Source: a virus. Taken from it: DNA of 64,000 nucleotides. Shown here one piece after another: positions 36,038 to 44,913 of the stretch; positions within the stretch are counted from its first letter, which is position 1, and each line of letters begins with the position of its first letter. The translations under genes and the position numbers were made by a program. The notes under the pieces are model-generated. The model made no database searches, had not been told where the DNA came from, and saw only the letters and a program-made list of their open reading frames with translations. The DNA lies in IMG/VR virus record IMGVR_UViG_3300043409_003130, positions 1 to 64,000 of that record; one strand, written 5' to 3'.

Positions 36038-36279
36038 TAAGAAATTCAATTTATTGGGGTATATACAATAGAAAAGACCTTCGACTAAATTTAGGATTTA
36101 GATATAAAGGTCAAGTTTTAAAAAAGACCCTATCTAATCAAATGTTTGGAGTTAATCCAATATTAGATGGATTTATTGACTATATGGAATCATTTATATA
36201 TGAACATATTGAGGCAGTAAAACAAATAAAAATCTTTGCCAATCCGGCACTAGATAAAAACGAAAACCGACTAAATTAA
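36034..36279 (+). CDS. Small hypothetical structural protein
   Basis: 81 residues; Arg/Lys/Ile/Phe-rich, ending in a helix (DGFIDYMESFIYEHIEAVKQIKIF). It overlaps the end of the baseplate gene by 4 bases (ATGA) and lies 8 bases before the next gene. Position next to gp6 and the terminase suggests a small baseplate or packaging factor. No family recognised. Confidence 0.6.
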   Translation: MIRNSIYWGIYNRKDLRLNLGFRYKGQVLKKTLSNQMFGVNPILDGFIDYMESFIYEHIEAVKQIKIFANPALDKNENRLN

Positions 36280-36286
36280 ATAATTC

Positions 36287-37024
36287 ATGGCTCAAGTATT
36301 TAACAAAGAAAAAAAGGCACAAATTCGCGGTGAACTTGAAGACCTATTATCCACATACCAAGGCGGACCAAATCCAGTAGATGATATTGCGGATTCTCAA
36401 CTAGGTGAAATTGCAATGGCTCCGCCGCTTGATTTTGAAGAGATGAATTCTAACTTTGAAAAACAGGCAAAGGATATTACAAATTCAATGCTTAAATTTT
36501 ATGTAGAATTAGGAGTACTTGAAAAACATGAATATTTAAAACAGAAACAGATTTTAGATAATTCAAATATTCAAAATATCTTTTTTCAGTTAAAAACAAT
36601 TCGAATGGCAATTGAAAAAATAACAGAAGAAATTAATCAAGGCAATACTCATCCACGACTTTTTGAAGTATTTGGGCAGTTACAGGATAAATTAACAATG
36701 GTTGTAAAAACCCAAGCCAATTACATGTTATTTCTAGAGGATACCTATAAAAAAGTACATCAAGATATTGAACAACGAGGCAGTGGATCTTCTAAGTCAG
36801 TAACTCCATTAATTGAGTCTAGTAATGAATATTATATAACAGCCGGCACTAAAAATTTAATAAAAGAGATAACAGTTGAGGAAATTGATAAACCATCAGA
36901 TACTCGCCACCTAACTCATCCTGATCGAAAAACTGAAGTTATGCAAGAACGCGGATTAACTCAAATAATAAAGCCTGAAACTTTGATCGATGATTTGTCA
37001 GATGATGTTAACTCGTTAATATGA
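36287..37024 (+). CDS. Putative terminase small subunit
   Basis: A 245-residue, mostly alpha-helical and charged protein. A central antiparallel-helix-like region (about 55-165: NFEKQAKDITNSMLKFYVEL, IRMAIEKITEEI, LTMVVKTQANYMLFLEDTYK) is flanked by a Gly/Ser linker and an acidic C-terminus (DDLSDDVNSL). The stop codon overlaps the ATG of the large terminase gene by 4 bases, the usual gp16-gp17 arrangement. The helical core fits the DNA-recognition subunit of a T4-like packaging motor. Assignment rests on position and helix content, since small terminases diverge strongly. Confidence 0.55.
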   Translation: MAQVFNKEKKAQIRGELEDLLSTYQGGPNPVDDIADSQLGEIAMAPPLDFEEMNSNFEKQAKDITNSMLKFYVELGVLEKHEYLKQKQILDNSNIQNIFFQLKTIRMAIEKITEEINQGNTHPRLFEVFGQLQDKLTMVVKTQANYMLFLEDTYKKVHQDIEQRGSGSSKSVTPLIESSNEYYITAGTKNLIKEITVEEIDKPSDTRHLTHPDRKTEVMQERGLTQIIKPETLIDDLSDDVNSLI

Positions 37025-38970
37025 AAGATTTTATAACAAATAGTGGAGGAACCTCTAAATTAAAACTTTCAAATTTAGATCCTGAGAATAATGCAATTTG
37101 GACATCCGAAAAGATTAATCAACTATTAGAAGATTTTGAAAATGGAGTAATTGATATTAAAACAATCAAAAATTCTCCGTTTAAAGATAATGATCCAGCC
37201 TGGAAAAAAGCAAATCTAGTATTTGAATATACTCCAGAAGAGCTTGATGAAATCCGAAAGTGTAAAGCTGATCCTGTTTATTTTGCAAGTAGGCATGCTC
37301 AAGTAATGCAGGAACAGGGCATTGAGCAAATTATGCTAAGAGATTATCAAGAAGAGATAATTAAATCATTTAAAGATAACCGATTTAACTGTTTAATGGC
37401 GTCTAGACAAATTGGAAAAACTGTAATGTCTGGCCTATTTATTGCATGGTACCTAGTATTTCATACTGATAAAAATGTATTGGCTGTAGCCAATATTGCA
37501 TCAACCACTAAGGAGGTTTTAGATAAAATTAAATCAGTACTTGAAAATTTACCGTTCTTCTTAAAACCTGGCTGTGTTTCAAATAATGTAATGTCAATGA
37601 AGTACGATAATGGGTGCAGACTAATTGGCCGTACTACCACTAAAAATACTGGTATTGGTTTTACAATCCATGTACTCTATATTGACGAATTTGCGCATAT
37701 TAATGCCTCATATTTGGACTTTTTTTATCGAGCAATTTATCCAACTATTTCAGCATCAAAGAACTCAAAAATCATAATAACTTCAACTCCAAATGGTATG
37801 AATCGTTTTTATGAAATTTACATGGATGCAATGAATCATAATAATGAATATGTTCCATTAAGAGTAGATTGGTGGCAGGTTCCTGGAAGAGATGATGAAT
37901 GGAAACGCAGTACAATTGCAAACTTAGGCTCAGAAGAAGACTTTAACCAGGAATATGGGTTGCAATTCTTTTCATCAGATAAATTATTACTACAGTCTAA
38001 AGATCTTAAAAAAATATTTGCCCTTAGAACTCAATACGTCATCCCAGAGTGGGCTCAAAACCCAACTACATTAGATCTATTACACGGACTTACCGTTCAC
38101 CCAAACTTTAACAAGTTAACCCTAAATGATATTAAAAATGATAAAAACTACTATATATTTTCAATTGATACAGCTGACGGTTTAAATCGTGACTATTCAG
38201 TAATTAATATTTTTAAGTTTATTGCACTGCCATTAAAAATGCTGACTCCAGTAAAGGAGTTCATTAAAAACGAAACTGATATTTTTTCGCTAGTTCAAGT
38301 TGCAACGTTTAGAACAAATACCAAAGATATTAATCAATATTGTAATTCGTTAGAGTATTTATTATATACGGTATTTAATACTGATAAGGTAAGATTATTA
38401 GTCGAGTTAAATCATAAAGGCGAATATGTAATGGATAAAATTATGAAACATGAAGCCTATTGGAGTGGACTCCTTGTTTTTTCAAAGCATACAGAATCTG
38501 CACAGCACCTTAAACCTGGCCTTAAATTAACCACAACTAATAAAATTAAATTTTGCGAACGATTTAAATACTTAACGGCGGTTAATAAGATATTACCAAA
38601 TGAATTTAAAACAGTTCATGAGCTTGGAGCATTTGGCCGAACTTCTAATGGTACATACCGCAGCCAAAGTGGCAATGACGATTTGGCAATGACGTGTGTT
38701 AATTCAGCAGCATTTTTTGAATCTCCTAATTTTTTTGAATTAGCCAGTGATGAACTTGATAAACAGTCACCAGAATATATGGCAGAACTCTACTTAAATT
38801 TTTTAAATGAAGTATATTTATCAAAAGAGTCAAATTATGATTTTGAAATGATAAATTCTATGAATAGTGCAGGCACGGCTAGAACCAGTAATGCTAGCCA
38901 CCGACTAGATGAAAATTATATTGATAATCATAAATTAACTCTACAAAAATTTTATGGAAACACTGACTAA
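37021..38970 (+). CDS. Terminase large subunit, gp17-like
   Basis: A 649-residue packaging motor and nuclease. ATPase: Walker A ASRQIGKT (127-134), Walker B VLYIDEFAH with Asp/Glu near 221-222, and the coupling motif TSTPNG (about 255). RNase-H-like nuclease: Asp383 (FSIDTADG), a second acidic site in LLVELNHKGEY (about 460) and Asp553/Asp554 (GNDDLAMT). Both catalytic centres look complete and the length matches T4 gp17 (610). It translocates DNA into the prohead and cuts headful lengths. The ATG overlaps the stop of the small subunit gene. Confidence 0.95.
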   Translation: MKDFITNSGGTSKLKLSNLDPENNAIWTSEKINQLLEDFENGVIDIKTIKNSPFKDNDPAWKKANLVFEYTPEELDEIRKCKADPVYFASRHAQVMQEQGIEQIMLRDYQEEIIKSFKDNRFNCLMASRQIGKTVMSGLFIAWYLVFHTDKNVLAVANIASTTKEVLDKIKSVLENLPFFLKPGCVSNNVMSMKYDNGCRLIGRTTTKNTGIGFTIHVLYIDEFAHINASYLDFFYRAIYPTISASKNSKIIITSTPNGMNRFYEIYMDAMNHNNEYVPLRVDWWQVPGRDDEWKRSTIANLGSEEDFNQEYGLQFFSSDKLLLQSKDLKKIFALRTQYVIPEWAQNPTTLDLLHGLTVHPNFNKLTLNDIKNDKNYYIFSIDTADGLNRDYSVINIFKFIALPLKMLTPVKEFIKNETDIFSLVQVATFRTNTKDINQYCNSLEYLLYTVFNTDKVRLLVELNHKGEYVMDKIMKHEAYWSGLLVFSKHTESAQHLKPGLKLTTTNKIKFCERFKYLTAVNKILPNEFKTVHELGAFGRTSNGTYRSQSGNDDLAMTCVNSAAFFESPNFFELASDELDKQSPEYMAELYLNFLNEVYLSKESNYDFEMINSMNSAGTARTSNASHRLDENYIDNHKLTLQKFYGNTD

Positions 38971-39275
38971 TGAAATTTACAGATTTAGAAAAACCGGATT
39001 TTTTAAAAGATAAGCATGTAATTTTTACTAAAATTATTAATGCAATTGAACGCTCTCATTTAAAAAAGTCTCCAAATATTTTCATTAAGAATATTAAATT
39101 AATGGAAGAAGTTGTTGATGTAATCGCAACCCGTGATGAATGGCCAGGTTGTTTAACTAGAGCCTTAACATTTTTTGAAAGTATTGAAGATTATGAATCA
39201 TGTCAAAGGTGTAAAAATCTTAATCAATTAATTAAATTACCAATTAAAAAAACTAGAAAAAATGGAAAATCGTAA
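38970..39275 (+). CDS. Hypothetical protein between terminase and PhoH
   Basis: 101 residues; helical with a Lys-rich tail (LPIKKTRKNGKS) and a CQRC motif near residue 81 (ESCQRCKNL). Its start overlaps the stop of the terminase gene by one base and its end overlaps the PhoH start by 14 bases. The CxxC is solitary, so a metal site would need a partner or a dimer. Function unknown; co-translation with the terminase and PhoH is likely. Confidence 0.6.
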   Translation: MKFTDLEKPDFLKDKHVIFTKIINAIERSHLKKSPNIFIKNIKLMEEVVDVIATRDEWPGCLTRALTFFESIEDYESCQRCKNLNQLIKLPIKKTRKNGKS

Positions 39276-40002
39276 GGATTCTAAAAAACCGGCCAGGTCA
39301 AATAAACCTAAACGTGAGACGTATGAAATTTCAAAAAAGGATTTAAGAAATATTACGCTAAAGCAGTCTCAACAAATATATTTTAATAAAATTATAGCAA
39401 ATGAAATAACCTTTTGTTATGGACCAGCTGGAACGTCTAAAACGTTTACTGCATGTCTAGCGGCTCTTCAATTATATTTAGATGGCAAAATAAAAAAGAT
39501 CATTTTATCTAAGCCTATCCAAGAGTCTGGTGAAAAGCTTGGATTTTTACCTGGAGAAATAAAGGACAAAATTGATCCATTTATGGAAAGTTATCGATCA
39601 AATTTAGTAAAATTAATACATGACCCAAATTTAGTTAGTTGGTTAGAGTCAATTGGAGTTATTGAATTTAGGCCACTTGCCTATATGAGAGGCGCAACCT
39701 TTGATAATTGCTTAATGATATTAGATGAAGCTCAAAATGCAGATTTTAAACAATTAATGTTATTTGTAACCAGAATGGGAAAAGATTCTAAAGTATTGAT
39801 TTGCGGAGATGTAAGCCAATATGATATTGCAAAGAGTAAAGTAGCTTTACCGGATTTTATAAATGTGCTATCTGGAATTAACGGATTAGACGTTCATAAA
39901 TTTAACGATGAAGATATTGTAAGAAATAAAATTTTAATTCAAATAGCTGACCGCTATGATAAATGGAAAGAGTCAAACCCAAATCATCAATTTTTTAAGT
40001 AA
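39262..40002 (+). CDS. phoH: PhoH-family ATPase
   Basis: A 246-residue P-loop protein. Walker A GPAGTSKT (54-61), Walker B LDEAQN (about 153-159), and the family blocks SKPIQESGEKLGFLPGEI, FRPLAYMRGATFDN and LICGDVSQYDI are all present. PhoH ATPases are frequent in large phages, and some have RNA-associated activity; the role in infection is unknown. The gene overlaps the previous one and is 17 bases ahead of the sigma-factor gene. Confidence 0.9.
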   Translation: MENRKDSKKPARSNKPKRETYEISKKDLRNITLKQSQQIYFNKIIANEITFCYGPAGTSKTFTACLAALQLYLDGKIKKIILSKPIQESGEKLGFLPGEIKDKIDPFMESYRSNLVKLIHDPNLVSWLESIGVIEFRPLAYMRGATFDNCLMILDEAQNADFKQLMLFVTRMGKDSKVLICGDVSQYDIAKSKVALPDFINVLSGINGLDVHKFNDEDIVRNKILIQIADRYDKWKESNPNHQFFK

Positions 40003-40019
40003 GTTTTAAAAACCAAAAT

Positions 40020-40646
40020 ATGAGCGCATACGACCTAATAAACAAGCAACTCAATAATGAGATGCAAAAACTTGCTGAAAAAATAAAAAGCAAAGACTAT
40101 ACTGAACGTGATCGAAACCGATTAGCATCAATTATGTATCCAAAATTAAAATATTTTATATGGAAATTTTTTAATGATGAAGATGAAACTGCTGAAGTAT
40201 TGCATAATACTTTATTTAAAATATTTAAAGGCCTGGATTCGTATAATGATACATTTAGATTTACTACGTGGATTTATACAATTGCAAAAAATGAGGCACT
40301 ATTACATAAGCATAAGTTAATTAAAAATTATGCTATCAGAATTGATAATATGACTCGACCTTTAAATATTGAAGATGATAGTGTTTTTAATTTTGATAAA
40401 GAAATATACATTGAGTCTCTATATAAAATGACAACTGATGAATTGCAATCTCTGCCGGACGGTATTGAAAAATCAATTTTAGTAGACAAGGAAATTCATT
40501 CAATGAAAGGCGATGCAATTGCCTCTAAATATAATATGAATTTGAATACAGTTAAGACTAAAATTAGAAAGGCTCGAAAGATGCTAAAGGATTCTGTGCT
40601 TATTAAAAATCCACAAATGAAAGAAAATTTAACTACTTATTTTTAA
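40020..40646 (+). CDS. Sigma-70-family (ECF-type) RNA polymerase sigma factor
   Basis: A 208-residue protein. Region 2 lies at about 24-95 (DRNRLASIMYPKLKYFIWKFF, DEDETAEVLHNTLFKIFKGL, FTTWIYTIAKNEALLHKHK). The -10-recognition helix carries FRFTTWIYTIAKNEA. Region 4 is at about 140-195 with the helix-turn-helix MKGDAIASKYNMNLNTVKTK. There is no region 1.1. T4-like phages use a small sigma factor (gp55) to read TATAAATA late promoters, and this window has many such words, so it is a good candidate for that role; the link is inferred. It sits beside gene 17 and PhoH, in the late region. Confidence 0.8.
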   Translation: MSAYDLINKQLNNEMQKLAEKIKSKDYTERDRNRLASIMYPKLKYFIWKFFNDEDETAEVLHNTLFKIFKGLDSYNDTFRFTTWIYTIAKNEALLHKHKLIKNYAIRIDNMTRPLNIEDDSVFNFDKEIYIESLYKMTTDELQSLPDGIEKSILVDKEIHSMKGDAIASKYNMNLNTVKTKIRKARKMLKDSVLIKNPQMKENLTTYF

Positions 40647-40649
40647 ATT

Positions 40650-41150
40650 ATGAAAGATTTTATTAATCCTGTTACTTTTTATGAAACTATTGTAATCATA
40701 GTTAAAAATTTAAAAAATTTTATTTTTTATAGAACCAAAATGTCAGCTATCAATAAAAGTGGAGTTCTAAAACAGACAGGTTTAAGATTAGACCTTCGAG
40801 CTAGGGCATATTACGTATTAAATATTGAACCTGAATTATTAATGATGGGCCAAGATACACTAGAGTTAGAAAAAAGTAGAGTATTTGAGTCATTAACTAA
40901 AAAGAAAGAACTTTTTGAAAACCATAATTTAACTGAATTAATTGAGGCAAAAACTGACCGAATTAAAACCTCTGACTACTATGCCTACCTAATTCAAATT
41001 AAATATAGACCCATGGCTACTGTTTCAAACCATATATATGTATTAAGCTGGTTAACCTGTTTAGGTTTTATTGCCTATTGGATATACCTAGGTTTTTTAA
41101 ATTACAATGAAATCCAAACCGGATTAGGGGACTTGCTTAATAAAAAGTAA
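40650..41150 (+). CDS. Putative membrane protein of unknown function
   Basis: A 166-residue protein. Residues 1-100 are soluble, with basic and acidic helices (RAYYVLNIEPELLMMGQDTL). One membrane segment lies near residues 128-148 (YVLSWLTCLGFIAYWIYLGF). A short tail follows. It starts 3 bases after the sigma-factor stop and sits in front of two further membrane proteins, so the three may act together at the envelope. No family recognised. Confidence 0.55.
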   Translation: MKDFINPVTFYETIVIIVKNLKNFIFYRTKMSAINKSGVLKQTGLRLDLRARAYYVLNIEPELLMMGQDTLELEKSRVFESLTKKKELFENHNLTELIEAKTDRIKTSDYYAYLIQIKYRPMATVSNHIYVLSWLTCLGFIAYWIYLGFLNYNEIQTGLGDLLNKK

Positions 41151-41158
41151 ATAAATAA
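41151..41158 (+). promoter_or_regulatory. T4-late-like promoter word ATAAATAA
   Basis: AAATAAATAACTAAAAAATAAA overlaps the end of the preceding gene and ends 18 bases before the ATG at 41177. It shares AAATAACTAAAAA with the word at 34145. Confidence 0.5.
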
Positions 41159-41176
41159 CTAAAAAATAAATTATAA

Positions 41177-41479
41177 ATGAAATTTATAGATCAACACTTT
41201 ACTAAAATTGTAATTATCATATTGTTTATTGCCTTTATACAAACCTGTACAATTTCACGAAAGTCTTCAAGTTTAGAAAAGCAGTCAAAAATAACAAATG
41301 CAAGATTAGATTCAATTCAGGCTATCTTATTTACTAAAAATGATATTGCTAAATTAATTGAAATTGAAGGTTTAAAATCTGAAAAAAGAATGATTCAATC
41401 AACTGACCGTAAGATATTTGATGTAAATCGTCAAGCCGAAATTGATAAAGAGATTAAAAAGATTGAATCAACTAAGTAA
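41177..41479 (+). CDS. Small membrane-anchored coiled-coil protein
   Basis: 100 residues: a hydrophobic N-terminal segment (about 9-24, FTKIVIIILFIAFIQTC) and then a charged, probably coiled helix (KSSSLEKQSKITNARLDSIQ, then REIDKEIKKIES-type heptads). The FIQTC at the end of the hydrophobic stretch could be a weak lipobox. It overlaps the next gene by one base. A topology like that of a spanin or a membrane-tethering factor is possible; function is not known. Confidence 0.55.
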   Translation: MKFIDQHFTKIVIIILFIAFIQTCTISRKSSSLEKQSKITNARLDSIQAILFTKNDIAKLIEIEGLKSEKRMIQSTDRKIFDVNRQAEIDKEIKKIESTK

Positions 41480-42168
41480 TGGGGTCAAATACTGTTAAAT
41501 ATTTTATAATCAGTACATTTGTAACTCTATACCTGTTAGTATCCGTTATCTCTACAATTCACGTAATTAGCTTTTTTGAATTATCAAATCCGCAATGGTT
41601 AGCTATAAGCTTGGCTATTGCATTTGAAATTGGAGCAGCTGCCTCATTAGCATCATTAATAACCCTTGATAAAATGAATAAGGGTATTGTATGGGGCCTT
41701 TTTATTATATTAACATGCATGCAGGCAATGGGTAATACATATTATGCCTATATTAATTTAGAAAACTTTCAAGGTTGGATTGAACTATTTGGATTAAGTG
41801 AAGAGGACCAAATTTATCAAAAACGAATTTTATCAATTGTAAGCGGTGCAATTTTACCAGTCATTGCCTTGGGTTTTATTAAAGCACTGGTTGACTATAT
41901 TAAGCCAACCCCTGAGCAAATTGAGGTTAAAACTGATAATATAGTTGAGCCTGACATTAAATCAGCAATTCCTATAATAAATAGTATTGAGCCTGATCCA
42001 ATTGAGGACACTGATACTACTTATATGGATCAATATTTACCAAGCAAACCGGCTGAGCCAGTTGTTATAGATACGCCCGAAATTAATAAAACTCGGGTAT
42101 CCACTAAACTAACAGATTCAGCCCTTGCAAGAGGGTTTAGTGGTTTAAAAAAACCATTTGACCCATAA
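41479..42168 (+). CDS. Polytopic membrane protein
   Basis: A 229-residue protein with four predicted membrane helices (about 8-30, 40-60, 72-92 and 120-140), including IISTFVTLYLLVSVISTIHV and WLAISLAIAFEIGAAASLAS. A Pro/Glu-rich cytoplasmic tail follows from residue 150. The ATG shares its A with the previous stop (TAATG). The four-helix bundle in front of a soluble tail is not a clear holin, which is usually shorter; role unknown. Confidence 0.6.
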   Translation: MGSNTVKYFIISTFVTLYLLVSVISTIHVISFFELSNPQWLAISLAIAFEIGAAASLASLITLDKMNKGIVWGLFIILTCMQAMGNTYYAYINLENFQGWIELFGLSEEDQIYQKRILSIVSGAILPVIALGFIKALVDYIKPTPEQIEVKTDNIVEPDIKSAIPIINSIEPDPIEDTDTTYMDQYLPSKPAEPVVIDTPEINKTRVSTKLTDSALARGFSGLKKPFDP

Positions 42169-42184
42169 AAATATTAACCAATGA

Positions 42185-42853
42185 ATGCCGTATATTACAT
42201 ATAAGGATGATCCTTTAGCCAAAAGAGTTAGTGCAGCATATGCCAATCTGTGTAGTAAATTTCCAAGTAAGAAATTTTTAAAACTAGTAGACCGATGTTT
42301 TGCTATTTTTAATGGGTCAAAGAAAGAGGCTAACTTTTGTGAATTAGAAGAGTTTATTTATCCAGTAGATGGACAATTATCAATTAATTTTGAAGTATGT
42401 GCAAATGAAACCTTATCAATATTTGATAATGGATTAGATGATATTAGTTCATACACTGCATCTGGGACTCCATCTAATTATCCACTTGGAGCTGACGCTG
42501 AATATATTGAATCGGTTGGAAATGGTACAGTTTTTTACTTAACGGCAAATGACCGAAACTATGCTAGAGGCTGTATACTATATGTAACCTATCCATCGCT
42601 TGATAAAAACGGAGATGATATATTACCAGCAGATCATGAATGTAACTTAATATTAACAAATAGAACTCTTGAAACCTATACAGTTTCATTACATCAGTTT
42701 TTCGCTCATTTCTCTAATCCTGAAACCAGGGGAGCGGATAGTTTGATAAATAAAATAGAGATATTTAATCCAAATGATAATTTTAGTATTAAAGTAACTG
42801 GATTAATTGTATATGTAAAAAGTAATGAAGACCCAAGCGATTGTGCTTGTTAA
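42185..42853 (+). CDS. Hypothetical virion-associated protein
   Basis: A 222-residue protein: an N-terminal helical part (1-60) and a beta-rich C-terminal part with a CAC ending (SNEDPSDCAC). An ATG four bases upstream (42181) is in another frame, so 42185 is used. Two short structural-looking genes follow, making this a likely head-decoration or tail-accessory protein. Evidence for function is positional only. Confidence 0.5.
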   Translation: MPYITYKDDPLAKRVSAAYANLCSKFPSKKFLKLVDRCFAIFNGSKKEANFCELEEFIYPVDGQLSINFEVCANETLSIFDNGLDDISSYTASGTPSNYPLGADAEYIESVGNGTVFYLTANDRNYARGCILYVTYPSLDKNGDDILPADHECNLILTNRTLETYTVSLHQFFAHFSNPETRGADSLINKIEIFNPNDNFSIKVTGLIVYVKSNEDPSDCAC

Positions 42854-42868
42854 AAAAAAGATAATAAA

Positions 42869-43195
42869 ATGATCGGACCTCCTGCTAAATTTTTAAGAAA
42901 ACATACCTCTGCTGAGAATTCAACAAATTATACCCCAGCTTTTACTGACCTATCGGGTTTCGGAAGCTCAAATGGATCAGTTGGTTCATGGACTCCTCTG
43001 TATTATGGTGTACATAACTATAGTGCTGCTCAAACAATTTCAGTATGGACAGTTGAACAAGGAACTGCTGGAACTGGAGTAAGCGTTTATGTATCTCAAG
43101 GAGGTACGTTTTATGCAAATATTTCAAAATTAACGGTTGGAACCAGTGGACCAGTTACGTTACTCGGTACAACAAATACTCAAGTTTCTCTATAA
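42869..43195 (+). CDS. Small Ser/Thr/Gly-rich structural protein
   Basis: 108 residues with a Pro-rich start (MIGPPAKFLRKHTSAENST), then strands with many Ser, Thr, Gly and Tyr (TPLYYGVHNYSAAQTISVW). The composition fits a beta-sandwich head-decoration or fibre subunit. It ends one base into the next gene (TAATGG). No family recognised. Confidence 0.55.
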   Translation: MIGPPAKFLRKHTSAENSTNYTPAFTDLSGFGSSNGSVGSWTPLYYGVHNYSAAQTISVWTVEQGTAGTGVSVYVSQGGTFYANISKLTVGTSGPVTLLGTTNTQVSL

Positions 43196-43647
43196 TGGTA
43201 CCAGTTTTAACCTTTGGTCAAAGACAACAAGCACTAACCGGTCTTCCATTTTATGGAAAATCTGACTTTAATTTTGTTGCCTCAAAATCACCATTCAGTA
43301 ATGGTATTTCAATTAAATTACTGCCGTTGGCTGATTTATCTAGACCTGAAGTGGTTGCAACTGATGAATTTGATATGGATCTTAGAGCTCTAAACAATCA
43401 ATTTAAAAAGGGCTCTAGAATTACTGGTGTAAAAATTAATTCAACATTTACCAATAAGAAAAAGGAACCAACTATGATAATTGGTAAATTTGAAGGCATG
43501 ACAATAGATAAAGGAACCAAGACAATTCGAGCATTTATTACTGATCAACAAACCTTCAAGAAAGTTGAAGTTTATCCAGAAAGTTTAAACCGATTAACTG
43601 AATCCAAATCATACCTAGCGAAAACCTTCCTAGCATTTGTGATATAA
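43195..43647 (+). CDS. Hypothetical protein
   Basis: 150 residues with mixed alpha/beta character, Lys/Thr/Phe-rich (KVEVYPESLNRLTESKSYL) and no signal or membrane segment. The start shares its A with the previous stop. It lies before the hub protein gene and may be a baseplate or head accessory factor; unproven. Confidence 0.5.
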   Translation: MVPVLTFGQRQQALTGLPFYGKSDFNFVASKSPFSNGISIKLLPLADLSRPEVVATDEFDMDLRALNNQFKKGSRITGVKINSTFTNKKKEPTMIIGKFEGMTIDKGTKTIRAFITDQQTFKKVEVYPESLNRLTESKSYLAKTFLAFVI

Positions 43648-43670
43648 TTATCTAAACAACTCAATTAATT

Positions 43671-44696
43671 ATGATAGAAGAAGAACAACCATTAGATGAG
43701 GCTGCGCTTTTTTTGGAAAATCAAGATAAGATTTACGGAAAAAATGTTGATATTAACCAGGCAATTAAAACTGCTCAAACTGCTCAACCTGCTCCAATTA
43801 CTTCATTAGGTAATGCCTTAACTCCAATGCTAGAGTCTACAATTGGTGGACCAAATGATTCACTTTGGAAAAATGTGCCAATTGAAAACCTGCCAAGTAA
43901 AGGCCTATTTTATCCAGCAGACGCGGAGATTACGATAAAAGCCGCAACCGTTGCTGAAATTAGACACTGGTCTACAATTGATGACTCTGACATATTAGAT
44001 ATTGATGATAAACTAAATTATGTTATTGAGAAGTGCAGTCGATTTAAAATAAAGGGTGGAACTTCATGGTTATCATGGAGAGATATTTCAGAATTAGACA
44101 GAGTTGCTATAATTTTTCTAATTCAAGAATTAACATTTCCGGCTGATCAAAATTCATTATTTTCAGAATTTGAGTGTACTGAATCATGTAAAGGCCAGGT
44201 TAAATGGAAAGACTCTGTCAAGATTAAGAGTTCAATGTTAACCTTTATAGAATTACCTGAAGAGATAATGAAATATTATTCAGCTGAATATCGATGCTTT
44301 GAAGTAAAGTCAGAAAAATTAAATGAGATTTTTTATCTATACATGCCAACAATTGGAGCAATTGAAAGGTTAAGAGCCAGAATTGCTGAGGCTCGATCTA
44401 AAAATCGAAAACCTGATATGGCATTTTTATCAGTAGCGGCCTATTTAATTCAAGACTGGCAAGCATTTACTCAACAAGAATATTATAACTTGGTTAATAC
44501 CTCTTACGCTTGGCATATTAATAAATTTACATTTATTAAAAAGTTTACTGAATTAATAGAAAATGCTAGAGAATCGGTTGTAAGTACAGTTTGTCCAAAT
44601 TGTGGAAACAAGGTAACATCACCTCTTTTTACACAGTCCAGCTTCACGTTCAGGGATTTTTTCCTTATTTCAGGTGGACTTGACGAACTTATTTGA
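43671..44696 (+). CDS. Baseplate hub protein, gp26-like
   Basis: A 341-residue protein. The block LPSKGLFYPADAEITIKAATVAEIRHWSTI, then DKLNYVIEKCSRFKI, corresponds to the LPSKGxFY...AxExxx segment of T4 gp26-type baseplate proteins. Cysteines at about 169/173 (ECTESC) and 308/311 (CPNCG) could form a zinc site. The TGA stop lies inside an overlapping frame (44674-44853) whose peptide resembles the end of gp26/gp51-type proteins in other T4-like phages, so the product may be two separate proteins or a frameshifted one. Assignment is moderate; the central motif is short. Confidence 0.5.
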   Translation: MIEEEQPLDEAALFLENQDKIYGKNVDINQAIKTAQTAQPAPITSLGNALTPMLESTIGGPNDSLWKNVPIENLPSKGLFYPADAEITIKAATVAEIRHWSTIDDSDILDIDDKLNYVIEKCSRFKIKGGTSWLSWRDISELDRVAIIFLIQELTFPADQNSLFSEFECTESCKGQVKWKDSVKIKSSMLTFIELPEEIMKYYSAEYRCFEVKSEKLNEIFYLYMPTIGAIERLRARIAEARSKNRKPDMAFLSVAAYLIQDWQAFTQQEYYNLVNTSYAWHINKFTFIKKFTELIENARESVVSTVCPNCGNKVTSPLFTQSSFTFRDFFLISGGLDELI

Positions 44697-44853
44697 TATT
44701 AACCGGATTCTGGCAGTGAAGCTTAATCAATCATTTAATAGTCTATATGAATTACCTTATTATGAATATATGTACTATTTAAAACTTTTAATAAATGAGA
44801 CTAGTGAAAATTCAAATGAAGTCTTTGAACTTGAACCAAACCGGCCAACGTAA
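44674..44853 (+). CDS. Overlapping small frame, gp51-like or gp26 extension
   Basis: A 59-residue frame from GTG at 44674 (TTG at 44680 is an alternative): LFDINRILAVKLNQSFNSLY, then ELPYYEYMYYLKLLINE. It is +1 relative to the gp26-like gene and open back to a stop at 44614. The pattern NQ.F..L.ELPYYE..YYL.LLI.E resembles the C-terminal element of gp26/gp51 proteins in T4-like cyanophages (Y/F..L..LP..E...Y..LL..E). The region 44653-44665 contains GGGATTTTTTCC, a possible slippery run, but the shift required is +1 or -2. The terminator starts inside its last codons. Confidence 0.5.
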   Translation: MDLTNLFDINRILAVKLNQSFNSLYELPYYEYMYYLKLLINETSENSNEVFELEPNRPT

Positions 44854-44873
44854 TTAGCCAGTTTGGTTTTTTT
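44834..44873 (+). terminator. Intrinsic terminator after the gp26-like genes
   Basis: AACCAAAC and GGC (34-45) pair with GCC and GTTTGGTT (57-68) with one C-A mismatch; seven T's follow. It ends the transcript and is followed by a late-promoter word at 44876. Confidence 0.8.
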
Positions 44874-44875
44874 AT

Positions 44876-44884
44876 TATAAATAA
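44876..44884 (+). promoter_or_regulatory. T4-late-like promoter word TATAAATAA
   Basis: TATAAATAACAAAAAG directly follows the terminator T-run and ends 29 bases before the ATG at 44914. The AAC and AAAAAG context matches 7446. Confidence 0.65.
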
Positions 44885-44913
44885 CAAAAAGAAATACTAA
44901 ATTATTTAAGTAA

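Noticed and set aside
42181-42187. ATG at 42181 as the start of the gene at 42185
   Set aside because: It is in another frame; the ATG at 42185 gives the long frame.
44653-44665. Standard -1 frameshift at the T-run in the gp26-like gene
   Set aside because: The downstream frame is +1 (or -2) relative to the gene, so a simple -1 slip would not reach it.
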